From Prunella strophiata (lineage: Eukaryota; Chordata; Aves; Passeriformes; Prunellidae): a stretch of DNA of 64,000 nt. A model generated the notes under the pieces. The model worked only from the letters and a program-made list of their open reading frames with translations. It was not told the DNA's origin and searched no databases. A program made the translations under genes and the position numbers. Within the stretch, counting starts at the first letter, position 1; every line of letters starts with the position of its first letter. This document shows positions 14,301 through 25,415 of this stretch, one piece after another. The stretch lies in assembly GCA_036583965.1 (NCBI GenBank), contig JAZBQD010000027.1, positions 5,536,187 to 5,600,186 of the forward strand, written 5' to 3'.

Positions 14301-17300
14301 CTCTAGCTTTGTGTTTCTGTGCTTCCCCTGTTGTTGCTGTGCTGTGGGACTGGGCTGCACCAAAATCCACTTTGCAGCTGCATCTGCCCTGGCTGCTACA
14401 CCTCTGTCACATGATGGGTATTTCTTACCTCATGGTAAATTCTTAAGTGAGTGACTCCAGCTGTGTTTGATGCATGTTTCAATGCCAGATGTGGCTGCCA
14501 ACAGCTCTTGGCTTTGATTTTTTTCAGTTCTAATGTCAGCACCAAGTTGGGTGTCTTATACCTACTGTTGCTATTATTGATTTGTTTCACACTATATTTA
14601 ATTTTCACCTGGGATACTAGAAGTAATAAATGTTACTAAAATAAGCTTTCCTACAGCACTTGAGCTGAGGCAGTAGGTCCAACTCAGACTGCAGAGGCAT
14701 TTTTTTAGCCCTGAGATTGTCCAGAAATTCTGCTATGTTCTGAAGCAGCAAGGGAGAATTTTCCTTCAGTGAATGATGCCTGGTCACACAGCTTGATTTT
14801 TGAGGTGGATTGTGTTTGTGCTCTGCAGCGTGCTGGGTCAGATGATTTGGATTTGGGTTTGGGAAAGCAGCTTAAGTGCTGACTTGCACTGTGAGTCACG
14901 GGATCACATGGCTGGGGTGTGTTTGGGCTGCTGGAAGTGCGTGGTACAGGAGGGACTCGGGTGGGCTCACAGGATGGAGACTGCAGTGTAGGCAGGTGGA
15001 AGGGAGAATTCTGCCAGTGCAGGAACAAGGAACCCTTGTCAGGAATAAACAGAGTGGCTACAGATCACATAACCCAAGTGGTATCAAAGATTAAGCTCTG
15101 GAAAATGAGGAGCAGAGAAAGGGTTGAGATTTCTGCCTCCCCATTGAGCAGGACTGTAGAGGCCTTGGAGAACTGGAGGGGAGCAATAGGAAAGATGGGG
15201 ACATGGAATCAAAATGGATCACTGTGATATGCAGAAGAGAGAGGCACAGATTTTGGAGGTTGAGGGGCTTTGTGAAAGAACAGGAAGTAAAAAAAACTTT
15301 AAAAGGAATGGTAATCTTCTGAACAGCGAACATTTGAATTTTTTGCATGTCTCTTCAGATAATCCTGTTTTATTGTCTTGTTATATGGAGAACGGGTGAA
15401 TTTTGCTTTCCTTTCCTCATCTCTTGGAGCAGAGGACAGCTGGACATTCCCCTGTAGCTGGGATTTGAAATGTGCACCTTTCATTTACATGAAATGACTT
15501 CATAACAGCAAACCCCAGGCACCACAAGAAGGATATGAGCATCCCTCCTCTAAGCAGAGACTCATGGGACTGAGTGGCAATTCTGTTGCTGCTTAAGGTA
15601 TCATCCAGACTTCATGAAATTGTTTCATGGAAGTGTTTATAAGGCAGAAATTGTCAGCTTGCTGTGAAGTTTCACTGAAACTAGAAATAATAGGCTAAAA
15701 ATGTATTATTAATACTGAGATTTCTGGATACAAATGGAAACCATTTGACAGATTTCAAGTGTGCTGTGGTTTTCAGGTAGAGATAAAGAGAAGAAAACTG
15801 CCAGGGAGGGAAATGGGGGAGAGATACATGAATCAAGAAGACATCACAGGTTGTGGTGTTTGCTGTGAGACAGAATTAAAGAAGTGCTCTTTGCTTTGGG
15901 CAACAAAGTGGGAGATTTGGGCTGATGTATTGCAGGCTCTTGTGCCACAGACAGTGACTGCCTTCTCCTGCCTGAGGAGGGACAGCAGCAGCACCCAGCA
16001 GGCTGATCCCAGGTGAAAGGGATGCAGGTGAGATGGAAGGGCAGACACAACAACATACTGGGAGAGGGGCACATGACCCTAATAAAGGTAATAAAAGGTC
16101 TCCACATGAAGAACAAATCTACACCATGCCATAAAGTTTTGTTGCTTCCCCAGCACCTTTTCTTTGGAGTTCATGCTTAGGAGATGCCCTATGGAATACA
16201 TAAATTGACTGACAGTTACCAATGCTATGTGCAGAGAGGAGGGTGGAGGTTTAATGCTGGCATTGTCCCACAGAACCTCCTTGTCATGGCAACTCTACCT
16301 GTTACAAGTCTTTAAGACTCCACTGAAAATGCCAAGATCCCAGTGAAAGTTTATTGCTGTGATGTGGAATGCCAACAGCTCTCCTGAGGTCCCCTTTACC
16401 TGGTTCATATGTTCCACTCTTGGCTTCTGCTTTTGCTTCTTGCTCTAAGTGTTGATCTGATAAAATCCAGCATGAAGGGAAGACCAAGCTCTTGGATGAC
16501 CGAGTTGAGCTTTCATTGTAACATTTGAGCTGGCACCAGTGAGTGCTGAGTACCCCTAGAAACTGATTGCTCTGGGCTGTTGCTATTGTCCTCACTGGAG
16601 CTGTTCCTGATTTCCCCTGCAGCGAGGGAGGGCAGCCCACAGCCAGGAGAGACAGCAGAGTGAGCACACAGCAAGAGAGAGAAACCCTGAGAGAAAAATG
16701 CTAATTATGGATTTTGACCTTGTTGCGTTAGAGATGGCATCACCCACATTAGCCACTATACAAGATTGTTCCCCAGGGCCTGAATTGCTTCTGGACAAGG
16801 AGAGATGTCTGGGGCCTTTATTGTGGCTGCCTGGTTAAGTTTCAGAATGAAATATATACCATGTAATGCTTTTGGACAAATTCAGTGGTTCTTAGCTGCT
16901 TTTTTGCCTGTCATTTGTCTTCTGTAGCTGTAAGTAGCTTCTGTAGCACACAACAATTAAAAGACCAAAATAAAATGCTTGGGCAAAGCATTTGAAGGGA
17001 TTGAGCTGCCCAAAGAGAGGAGGGGTGGAGCACAGTGTTCCCTTTGTGGAGGAGGAGAGGAATTGGTCAGTAAATTAACAAAGAAACTTTGTTCTACACA
17101 TTTACTTTAAATATTGGCAGGTGGCTCAGTTGTTTGTGTGCATAACTGGGGGCCAGAATTTCTGTTGCAATGTTGTCCTGCTCAGTCACCCTTTTAAAAA
17201 TATTCTTACTCCTTGGTACCTTGTACAAAGCAAGATTTCTCCCAGAAGAGAATTGGTAAGGGAGCGAGTTAAGTCTGCTCGTGATCCGAGGGTAGGATGG

Positions 17301-19116
17301 GAGTGGGCAGAGCAAGTGGGAAAGAGACATTCTGTGAAGAAAGGAGAGAACAAGTTATTTTCTGTAAACCTTCTTAGATTAAATCAGTGCTGTGGTTGAG
17401 AGGGGTAGAAGGACTTGGTGCCTAGAGGGGGAACATGACTGGCATCCTCTGACTGACTCAATATGTACTGTAGCTTCTCTTTGTGGGAGAAGTGGTCTGC
17501 TGCCTACTCTGAATCTGGATAGAATTAGGTCCAGTTTGTCACAAGGTGTGTTCAGCTGCCTACCCTCATGTTCCTGTAAAAACAAGACTTGCATACACTT
17601 GGTCTTGGCATATAGGTGTCTGGCTTCTTTTACTTGTGAACTGATTTTAATGGCATTTGAATGAAGGATGAGGGTCACAAAGCTATGAGGAAGGAGGTCT
17701 CCTGCCTCCATCTTTTGAGTTACTTTCTTTTTATGGGACTGGAAAAGTTGGTCTTTATGTAAGTATATAAGACACCACAGAATTTGCACAGAGGAGTCAT
17801 GTTCTGGTCTCAAAACTACTTAATTACTATATTTTAATCTTTTGCACTAAATCCATTGAAAACTGAGCTTTAGAACTGCACAAAATTAATTTGCTTCCCC
17901 TGAATGAACACTGATCCATGTCCTAGCAGTGGGCAGTTGGCTTTAGCCCAGTCAGACACACCTGCTCATTTTGCAGTAAGGAATGACAAGATTCACCATG
18001 GTGGTCAGTCCTTCAACTCTGTCTCTGCAAACTGAATAATCAGAACTGGTACCAACACACAGTATGGGATACTGGGCTTCATTTGGGATTGCCTGAGCTT
18101 TCAAAACTGTGGAAAAAAACCCATACATACAATATAAATTTTAAATCAAAGTATAACTATGACTATATAGACTAGAGCTGCCTTCATCTTTTTGTGTTGC
18201 TCTTCCCTGTGAGAAACCTGTTTAATTGTCATACAGTAAGGATGCAGAAATGGATAATGCACTTTCATGCTGTGGCCTTCAGTAAAGGTACTGACACATT
18301 CTTTCCTGGGCATAGAACAAGTTGCCTCACAGGGTTCACCCTCATCTAATTTGTCATCAGTTCATTTCATTTTATAAGACTCTATTTTATATTGTGTTGG
18401 CTTTAAACCTGAACAAAGCACAGACATAGTCTAAGCTATTGCCTCATTTTTATTTGTTTAAGTCCATGCTGCCAAGTTGACCCATTTTTTTCATTCTACC
18501 GACTGTTCAAATCTTGCAGATTAATTAGTCAAGGAAGGCACAGCTGATCCTGGAGTGAAATCCATACCCACACATTTGTGCCTTTTTCCCCATTCTGGGA
18601 TGTAAAGTGTCAGTATTCCACTGCTCTGTAATAGACCTCAGTAGCCATTATCATTAGCAGTGGGTACCAGCTTACAAACCCAGTCATCAAAGAACAAAAA
18701 TGCTGGCAGCTAAATGGAGAAATCCAGCCAGGAGGAAAACAACCCAGAGCATCAGCCAGACAGCTGCTACTCCCTGGACAGAAGAGGAGGACTGTGCAGG
18801 ACAAGTTGGAAAAATGCTGTCTGACATTTAAAAACAACTGTTCTGTTGTATTTGAGAACATTGTTAAGAAAGCCCAATGCAAATTGCCCCCAGCACACCT
18901 CAAATTGACCACAAACAGGCTGGACCCCCTTTCCTCTGTGTGTGTGTAGATTATAGAGACAGGCAATTATCTCATGCATTCTGTGGGGCCATGTCCCTCA
19001 TTTATTAGAGCCCTAGGATGCCTAAGCTTGCTTGCTCAAGCCTTGGCAAATGCTGTTACACCTGAGAGCCTCATTTGTGTTCACATTCTACTGAATTTAG
19101 TTTTCTCCTTCCCCAT
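5312..19116. other. Unique non-coding DNA
   Basis: About 13.8 kb without a recognisable gene, RNA gene or dispersed repeat. Open frames are short and scattered over both strands (the longest are about 150 codons, for example 7070-7531 and 12450-12902 on the minus strand) and none resembles a known family. A consensus-like splice donor at 8632-8640 is listed separately. The composition is typical of avian intron or intergenic DNA. Confidence 0.55.
8632..8640 (+). other. Consensus-like 5' splice site, unassigned
   Basis: The nonamer CAGGTAAGT at 8632-8640 is a perfect match to the vertebrate 5' splice-site consensus. The preceding about 90 bases (from the AG at 8541-8542) are open in one frame, but the polypyrimidine tract before that AG is poor. 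It could be the donor of a non-coding RNA exon or a decoy site. Without transcripts it stays unassigned. Confidence 0.2.
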
Positions 19117-19144
19117 CCCCCCCCCCCCCCTTTTTTTTTTTTTT
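19117..19144. repeat. C14-T14 homopolymer junction
   Basis: Fourteen C residues (19117-19130) are followed directly by fourteen T residues (19131-19144), within a longer pyrimidine-rich tract. The complementary strand reads A14G14. Such a run is prone to length error in replication, sequencing and assembly, so the exact length is unreliable. Confidence 0.8.
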
Positions 19145-21158
19145 CTTCAAAAATGTTATTAACTAGAGCATTAAATGCTGGCCTCCAGCAGGGCCTTCTC
19201 CATATGTTTATAACAAATGTTTCCTCCATAGACAGAGGATGTATGTGTGTGAGAGAGCATGCAGATATAATGGGGCAGCTCCCAGATCCAGCCTCCCTGG
19301 GAGGCAAAACTCAGGCACTTGAAAATGTTTATCAGCTGAAGCAATTCAGATGGAAACAGATTGTAACATCTCCTGGTGCACCTTTCACCCAGGGTGAGGA
19401 GAGGCTGCAGGCACCACGAGCAGATCTCCCTCCCCTGTGATGCCTGAAGCTTGGCCCAGCTCCTGGGGGAGCCCAGGCTGGTCTCAGCCTGCCAGGCTGG
19501 ACTTCAAAGCTGGTCAGAATGACTTGTCCCTCTCCACTCTTCTTTCAACCCAAGCTCTGTGCACAAAACATGTTTCTTACCAAGGCAGGACTTTCATCCC
19601 TGTGAGCAGTTGGGAGGATGCAGAGCATCTGCCTTTGGGATTCCTAAACATCTCTGTGTGGAGGCTCTGAGGTTTGTGGTGCCATGAGCCCTGAGCTGCA
19701 GCATTCCCAGAGCACAGCCTGCCCAGTAAGAGCCAGGATTTGAGCCACTGGTGAATGCAATTCCCATGTTAGCAGCTGGAACTGGGCATTGCTGCATTGT
19801 TCTCCTCATGTCAGCACTGTGTAGTTTGACTGTTGAGGTAGCAGCAAAGGCAGAGTTAATTGCAGCTGTTTTGAGCTGGAAATACCCAGTAATATTCATC
19901 AGTCAGATCCCTCTTCCAGTTTGTAATTAATTCATGTGCTGACCCTTATTTTATACAAAAGTGTGGTCCTCACAGCGATGTACTTTGAAGGACTTAACTT
20001 TTGTGTATGCTCATCAGCTGCTCCACCTTCATAATTTGTTTTACTGTGGCTGTTGCCCAACAGTGAAGGTTTTGTTTCTGCTTCCTGCTCAGCAATTGAA
20101 ATTTAAATGGGGAGAAGCAAATAGAGTTACAAATAATATGCTTTGGTACACATTTTCATGAGGAATAATTGTTTGAACTAAAAGCTTTCAAGATTCATTA
20201 AGCACTGGGCGTTTGTGGAAAAGCTATCAGAGCATTTATGAATAATGGAACACGAGTAGCTATTGCACAGTGAACTCTGCCCTTTTAGATTATGCATATA
20301 TTTGTGACCCTAATTGTGTACTAGCATAACATCTCCTGAATCAGCTCCTTACTACTGCAAGGAGAGGAGTGGAAGCAAGAAAGTCTGACTTCCTTAATTA
20401 TGTTGATTCCTAAGTAGTTGTAAAAATCCATAAAACATTTGTTAAAATTGAATGCTAAATGTTAACATTAAAAACTTATTTTTAAATTGGGAGAACCACG
20501 CTTCCTCTGACTTAAGACTGGTATATTTATGTTGTCTAACTCCAGGGTGATGGAACAAAATGTACAGCCTGTGCTATAGACCATATGTAGGACACTGCAG
20601 TGGAAATTATTTGTTTGGCAAAAGTTGTTAAGGATGGAAAGCCCAACCCGTGATACCTGTGCTGCACCTGATGTAACATCAAGGGTGTATCAGTTTATCT
20701 TTGGGAAGGCTATAATTTGGGAAAGCTACATTAGCTTATCATAAGCTATGTAGGCCATTTCAATCAAGTTCAAGTAAAAATAACCCCACTCTGTAAGATA
20801 CCCACTTGTGTTCACAGGTTTTATATACATTACAAACTGCCTTAATGTTCCAAACACATTGAAAAATGAGGCAAAATGTAGCACAAAGCTTCAAACATGT
20901 CTTTGGCTGTATCTGAGCACTAGTGATACCTATAGATAGTTTTATTTAAGCTCTCTCCAGAAATTCTTCAGTTTTGCCTGGCTGTAGTTTACAGAGGCTG
21001 TCTGGTCTCTATTCTGGAGCTGTGTGGCCTGGTTCTATGAAAAACCCCCTGAGTTCTGCTAGGATTAGTGCTTGAGGATGGTGTGCAGCAGACCTGGTGC
21101 ATTCAGGAGGGATTTGAGTAATTTAAAGGTGGAAGGGAGTAGTGGAGCAGCTGGCAGG
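19145..21158. other. Unique non-coding DNA, with candidate conserved element
   Basis: No gene is recognised. The part around 20160-20500 has the look of a conserved non-coding element and is listed separately. The remainder is ordinary unique sequence. Confidence 0.5.
20160..20500. promoter_or_regulatory. Candidate conserved non-coding element
   Basis: This stretch is dense in AT-rich, homeodomain- and POU-like words without being simple sequence: TTATGAATAATGG, a TATGCATAT-type octamer-like word near 20292, several TAATT cores, and CTTTCAAGATTCATTAAG. That texture is common in vertebrate developmental enhancers. It is a judgement from word content only; conservation has not been tested. Confidence 0.25.
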
Positions 21159-21185
21159 TTTTATAAAGGTGATACCTTTATAAAA
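21159..21185. repeat. 27-bp palindrome
   Basis: Perfect 12-base arms, TTTTATAAAGGT at 21159-21170 and its complement at 21174-21185, flank the three bases GAT. It could form a cruciform or serve as a symmetric binding site. There is no associated gene or transposon end. Confidence 0.75.
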
Positions 21186-21305
21186 GGGTAAAACACCTTC
21201 GCTTGTGTCCAACCCAAAGACATGCTTGCTCTTGTGTCTGTATGTGGGCAGAATCTCTGATGGTGACTGGGAGCCTTTCCCCATGAGATCAATTGCAAAT
21301 GCTCT

Positions 21306-21518
21306 GGAAGCAAAAATGGGCCAGTCTCTGGAAACTTGTGTTCTTTAAGGGTAATTCTGAAAGCAAAAATGGGCCAGTCTTCTAGAAAGTTGTGTTCTTT
21401 AAGGGTAGTTCTGAAAGCAAAAATGGGCCAATCTCTGGAAACTTGTGTTCTTTAAGGGTAATTCTGAAAGCAAAAATGGGCCAGTCTCTGGAAACTTGTG
21501 TTCTTTAAGGGTAATTCT
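21306..21518. repeat. 53-bp tandem repeat, four copies
   Basis: Four head-to-tail copies of a 53-54-base unit starting GAAAGCAAAAATGGGCCAGT lie at about 21306-21358, 21359-21412, 21413-21465 and 21466-21518, followed by a partial start of a fifth. Copies 1 and 4 are nearly identical. Copy 2 is the most diverged and carries a one-base insertion and several substitutions. Confidence 0.9.
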
Positions 21519-22564
21519 GAAAGCATACCCAAACTAATTGCAGTATCTCTTGAATTACTGTCAGATCTTAGCATTTGATTATTTTCTTTGTATTAACAGC
21601 ATCTTCCACTTGTTCTCCCAAAGTGCTCCTGCCCACTCCCCCTCAGTGATGTGGCTGCCCTCACCCCGGCCTGCAGGCTCTGGGGTTTCGCTCCCCTGGT
21701 GCCTCTGGACCCTCGCTGACTCCCTGGTGTCTCAGTTCTGCTCTGCTGCAGGGCTCTGTCTCCTGCCCTGCTCGGCTGGAGAGGTGCCACCCCTGAGAGG
21801 CGTTGTCACCTCGTTATTTCCCACCTGACATTTCCTTTTGATGTGACAGACAGTGACTTTTGCGTGACAGACCCAGCCGGTCCCTGCTCCGTGTAACCAA
21901 GGCCTGGCCTAAGCTGTTGGTTAGTTTATTTTCCTGACTGTTTTAAGCGATACCTCATTACATCCCACTATTTAATGGTTTATGAAGTACATGAAATCAT
22001 GGAGCATCTTCAGGACTCATTTTCATAATAGCAATTTGCAGTACCTAGATAAGTGTTCGTTTTCATGTTATTGCTTTAATGGCTGTTCTGGAAGGGCAGT
22101 CTCAGTGGTTTGGCAGCACTGGGGGTGCATTAGCATCTGTTTCTCTTTTTTGAAGCACGTGCCTCTTCTGTCTGTGGGGGTCTGGTCCTGCCCTGAGTTC
22201 GTGGGTGAGTGGCCCATGGAGAAGCCCACACGGAAGGATAAATCTTTCTTGAACGTTTATTCTCATGCTTTGAAATGGTCTTGGGCACAGATGAGTGCAG
22301 AGCTGTCATCTGTGTGATTGTCCAGGATTTGTTCTTTGCTTTGCAGACAGGTAATTCCCCTTTTTCTTCTTCCTTTATCCTTTCAAAGCCCCAAATTTCA
22401 TTTAGCAGCTTACTGCTGCAGAACCAGCAGTGGACTCTGCAACGCTGTCCTGAGATTTACTGGCTTCTGGAAATGATGTTGCACTTCTAGTCTGAACTTC
22501 CCTTCAACCTGAAGTCACTGGAGCACAGTGGAGTTGCCAACTCCACTAAATGAACCTTCTAATG

Positions 22565-22590
22565 CCCATTTTTGTTTGCCAGGTAGGTGC
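22565..22590 (+). other. Recursive-splice-site-like motif
   Basis: A T-rich tract (22569-22578) runs into CCAG at 22579-22582, immediately followed by GTAGGT, so an acceptor AG and a donor GT are juxtaposed. This is the arrangement of recursive splice points found in long vertebrate introns. Such motifs also occur by chance, and no intron is proven here. Confidence 0.15.
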
Positions 22591-24579
22591 TTCCAGCCAG
22601 TAATGAAATTACTCTTCCCATCTGCTTTGATAAGCTACAAACCCTGTTATTTCTGCAAGGCTCATAGCACACCAAGAAAAACAACTGACAGGATCTCATT
22701 TTATAAACTGCTGTTGGTCATCCTAAAATTAAAGACAAATGTAATTCACTTGCTTAGCTTAGCTAGAACTGGTATTAGGTTGACAGGTTGATAAGCACTC
22801 ATTCATTGTATTTAAATTCTGACATAACATTAGCTTTCTTTGAGTCTGCTGGAATGACATAGGTAGTCTAAGATTTAATGAAAATAACCAGTGTTTTCTG
22901 TTGCCTCCCCTCAGCCAGCTCTTCTAAACTCTTGAGTGCAGGTTACTTGCCTTAAAATGTCTAAATTTAATAAGTGCTGGAACAGCCTTGTGTTACTCAG
23001 TAAAATTGAAGCATTTTGTTATCTTCTGTTGTGGAATGGAAGCTATTTTTGAGCACTTTCTACGTTATTACTGTCACTTCTGGTGTTTTTAAAAATGTCT
23101 TTAGTGTTTAATTTTGCTGCCTGGAAAATGTCTTCTTGTATCACCTTGCTTGAGTGCTGCTTTCAAGTATTCCTGCCCTGCATTTTTTGCATTAATTTCC
23201 TTTTTGACTTTCCTCTCTTCTTTATGGGGGTTTTCAGTAAAAAAAAATTAGTCTGCATTTTCAGTGGCTGTGGAATGAACTTCAGATGGAGTATTTTATC
23301 CTGTAGGTGTGAGGCCAAGATTTCAGTCCATCTTTGGTTTGTAAATTGTTTTCAAGCAGACTGTCCTGTGTATTCTGAAGCAAGTTAATGTGAATTTACT
23401 GACTTAGCTGGCACAGGCTGAAGAGGCACTTGAATATCAAAAACATGCTAAGGAGAAATGCATATATGTCCAAGAGATGCTAGTAACTGTTCCATTATTA
23501 TTCATTTTCCAGCGAAGTGATTTAGTAATGGACCTTCACTGCAAAGATAATTTAGCTGCTAAATTATATCTAAATTACATGGGCACTTCCACTCTGTACA
23601 CAACCTGTTGGCACTTCTGTTGAAAACAGATAAAGTTTGAATAAATTTGGTAAAAGGCAGCACATTAGAGAATAGAAATTAGTTTAGTTCTGCTAAACCC
23701 ACCAACCTTTTAAATATTTTAATATATTTTTTCTTTTTCTTTCCTTTCCCTTTTTGTTTTCTAATTGTTTTTTGGCTGTCTGATTTCATGCAGCTTTCCC
23801 CACTCACGTCACCTGAGCCAGCAGGGCTGTTGCTGGTTCATCTGTTCCTTGTGGGAGAGTTTCTTTGTGCCATCCATGGCTATGGATTAAGAGCTTTCAG
23901 TGCATTACTGACAGTGCAATGTTGCTGAACTTAGCAACAAGCTTTTTCTCTCAAGTGTTTTTAATGAAACAGAAGTTTCTTGTTGCCATCTAATAGGTTT
24001 AAATAGTACTAAAAAGAAATCCCCTCCATTGCAGTTAATCAGATTTTGTTTGCTCCCCGTGATAACATAAGCTTGCTAGTTCTGACATGTTGAGGGAGAT
24101 GAGACCTGAATGTTTAATTCTAACAAAAAAGGCAGGGAAAAAAAAGGGGTTTGTGTGGGAAAACTTCCCTTGTGGTTCATAAAATCAAGAAGGGGGAGAA
24201 AAGAGGGTGCAGTAATAAATTTTCTTCCTTTTACAGCTCGTCTTAGAGCAGAATGCATGAAAAATACTTGCAAATTTATACACAGTAACGTGATTATATT
24301 TTCACAACAGTGTAATTTTGCTTCAAAATTAATATCAGAAATTTGCTTTCTTTTTTTCTAAGACCTATAGCAAGAATTATGTTTGCCAAACACTCCTGTT
24401 TTTAACTACTTCCCTAAAGAGCAGCTTGGGAACTCTCCAAGGATTACCATACTGCTGACTTCAGAAAAAATTAGAGAGCACAGAAAGAAATTTATTTGCA
24501 ACCCAGGCAGTGAGGGAAGAACAAATCCCAAGTGAGCATAGGAACTGCTGACACCGAATTGCCTGGAAAGGACGTGTTT

Positions 24580-24617
24580 GGTGCATTTTGGGATTGTTGG
24601 TGCATTTTGGGATTGCT
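24580..24617. repeat. 19-bp tandem duplication
   Basis: Two adjacent 19-base copies of GGTGCATTTTGGGATTG plus two bases lie at 24580-24598 and 24599-24617, differing only near the end. A small slippage duplication. Confidence 0.8.
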
Positions 24618-25312
24618 GTTGTGTGACACAGAGAGGCCCCCGGGTTGGAGTGAGCCAGGGGGCACCTGCAGCAGAAGCTGAAATTGTCCCTGCCTTGAAT
24701 GATTAAGAGCTTGATTCTCACAGTTAATAATTTCTAAAGATTACACATAGCTGGTAGTAATTGTATAGCAAGGGCTCATCTGACACTTCAGATTTATCTG
24801 ACAAGCTTTTCCACCTTTTAACATTTGCCAGTCTGTGACCTTTTCATCTGGCCTCTTCTGTGTGCAGTTGATGGGGGTTGTTTTATTGCTTATTTACTAC
24901 ATCTACATTTTTGGTGAAAATGAGTTAGGGGCTGTTGGGAGAGCACTATAAAATGTCAAAAGGGAATTGCCAGCTTTGCATTCGGTGGAGAGATTGGATA
25001 ATGTTTGCTGAACATCTAATAACCAGGTGTAGTATTAAGATGAAGAGCAATATTCCCTCCCTCCCTGTAACTCTGCTCTACAAATGAGGCTCAGATGGTA
25101 GGGAAAGAAAACAGCCCAGGAATATATAACTCCATTATGCTGTAAATACACAAGGGAGCTCAATTAAGGTTGTTCAGGAAATCTTGCTTGACAGTTTGCT
25201 TTGAATGTGTGATTTTATAAACTTAATGCTCTTTTAGAGCAGTAGTTCCTAAACTACTGTGTGTTTTCTAAAGAAGTGTGTAATATACTTGCTTCAGGGG
25301 GAACCTGCAAGC

Positions 25313-25415
25313 AAGAGCTGTGAGATGCACTCAGCTCACACAAGAGCTGTGAGATGCACTCAGCTCTCACAAGAGCTGTGAGATGCACTCAGCTCACACA
25401 AGAGCTGCTCTCACA
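25313..25415. repeat. 29-bp tandem repeat, about 3.5 copies
   Basis: Units at 25313-25341, 25342-25370 and 25371-25399, each starting AAGAGCTGTGAGATGCAC, are followed by a truncated, rearranged copy to about 25415. The three full units differ at a single visible position (CTCACAC versus CTCTCAC). Each unit also contains self-complementary GAGCTGTGAG and CTCAGCTC segments. Confidence 0.9.

Larger units (their letters stand above)
21519..25312. other. Unique non-coding DNA with a GC-rich pocket
   Basis: No gene is recognised. A GC-richer pocket at about 21620-21830 has open frames on both strands but no recognisable protein and too few CpGs for a clear CpG island. A recursive-splice-like site at 22565-22590 and a small duplication at 24580-24617 are listed separately. 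Pyrimidine-rich runs occur near 23720-23765. Confidence 0.5.

Noticed and set aside
23905..23945. CAGTGCAATG, the seed of the miR-130/301 family
   Set aside because: The bases after the seed differ from known family members and the only hairpin nearby is a 6-bp stem, far too short for a precursor.
24236..24300. Acceptor-like TTTACAG followed by a frame with a C-x4-C-x3-H pattern resembling part of a CCCH zinc finger
   Set aside because: Only half a finger is present, with no further conserved residues and a frame that decays immediately. Judged coincidental.
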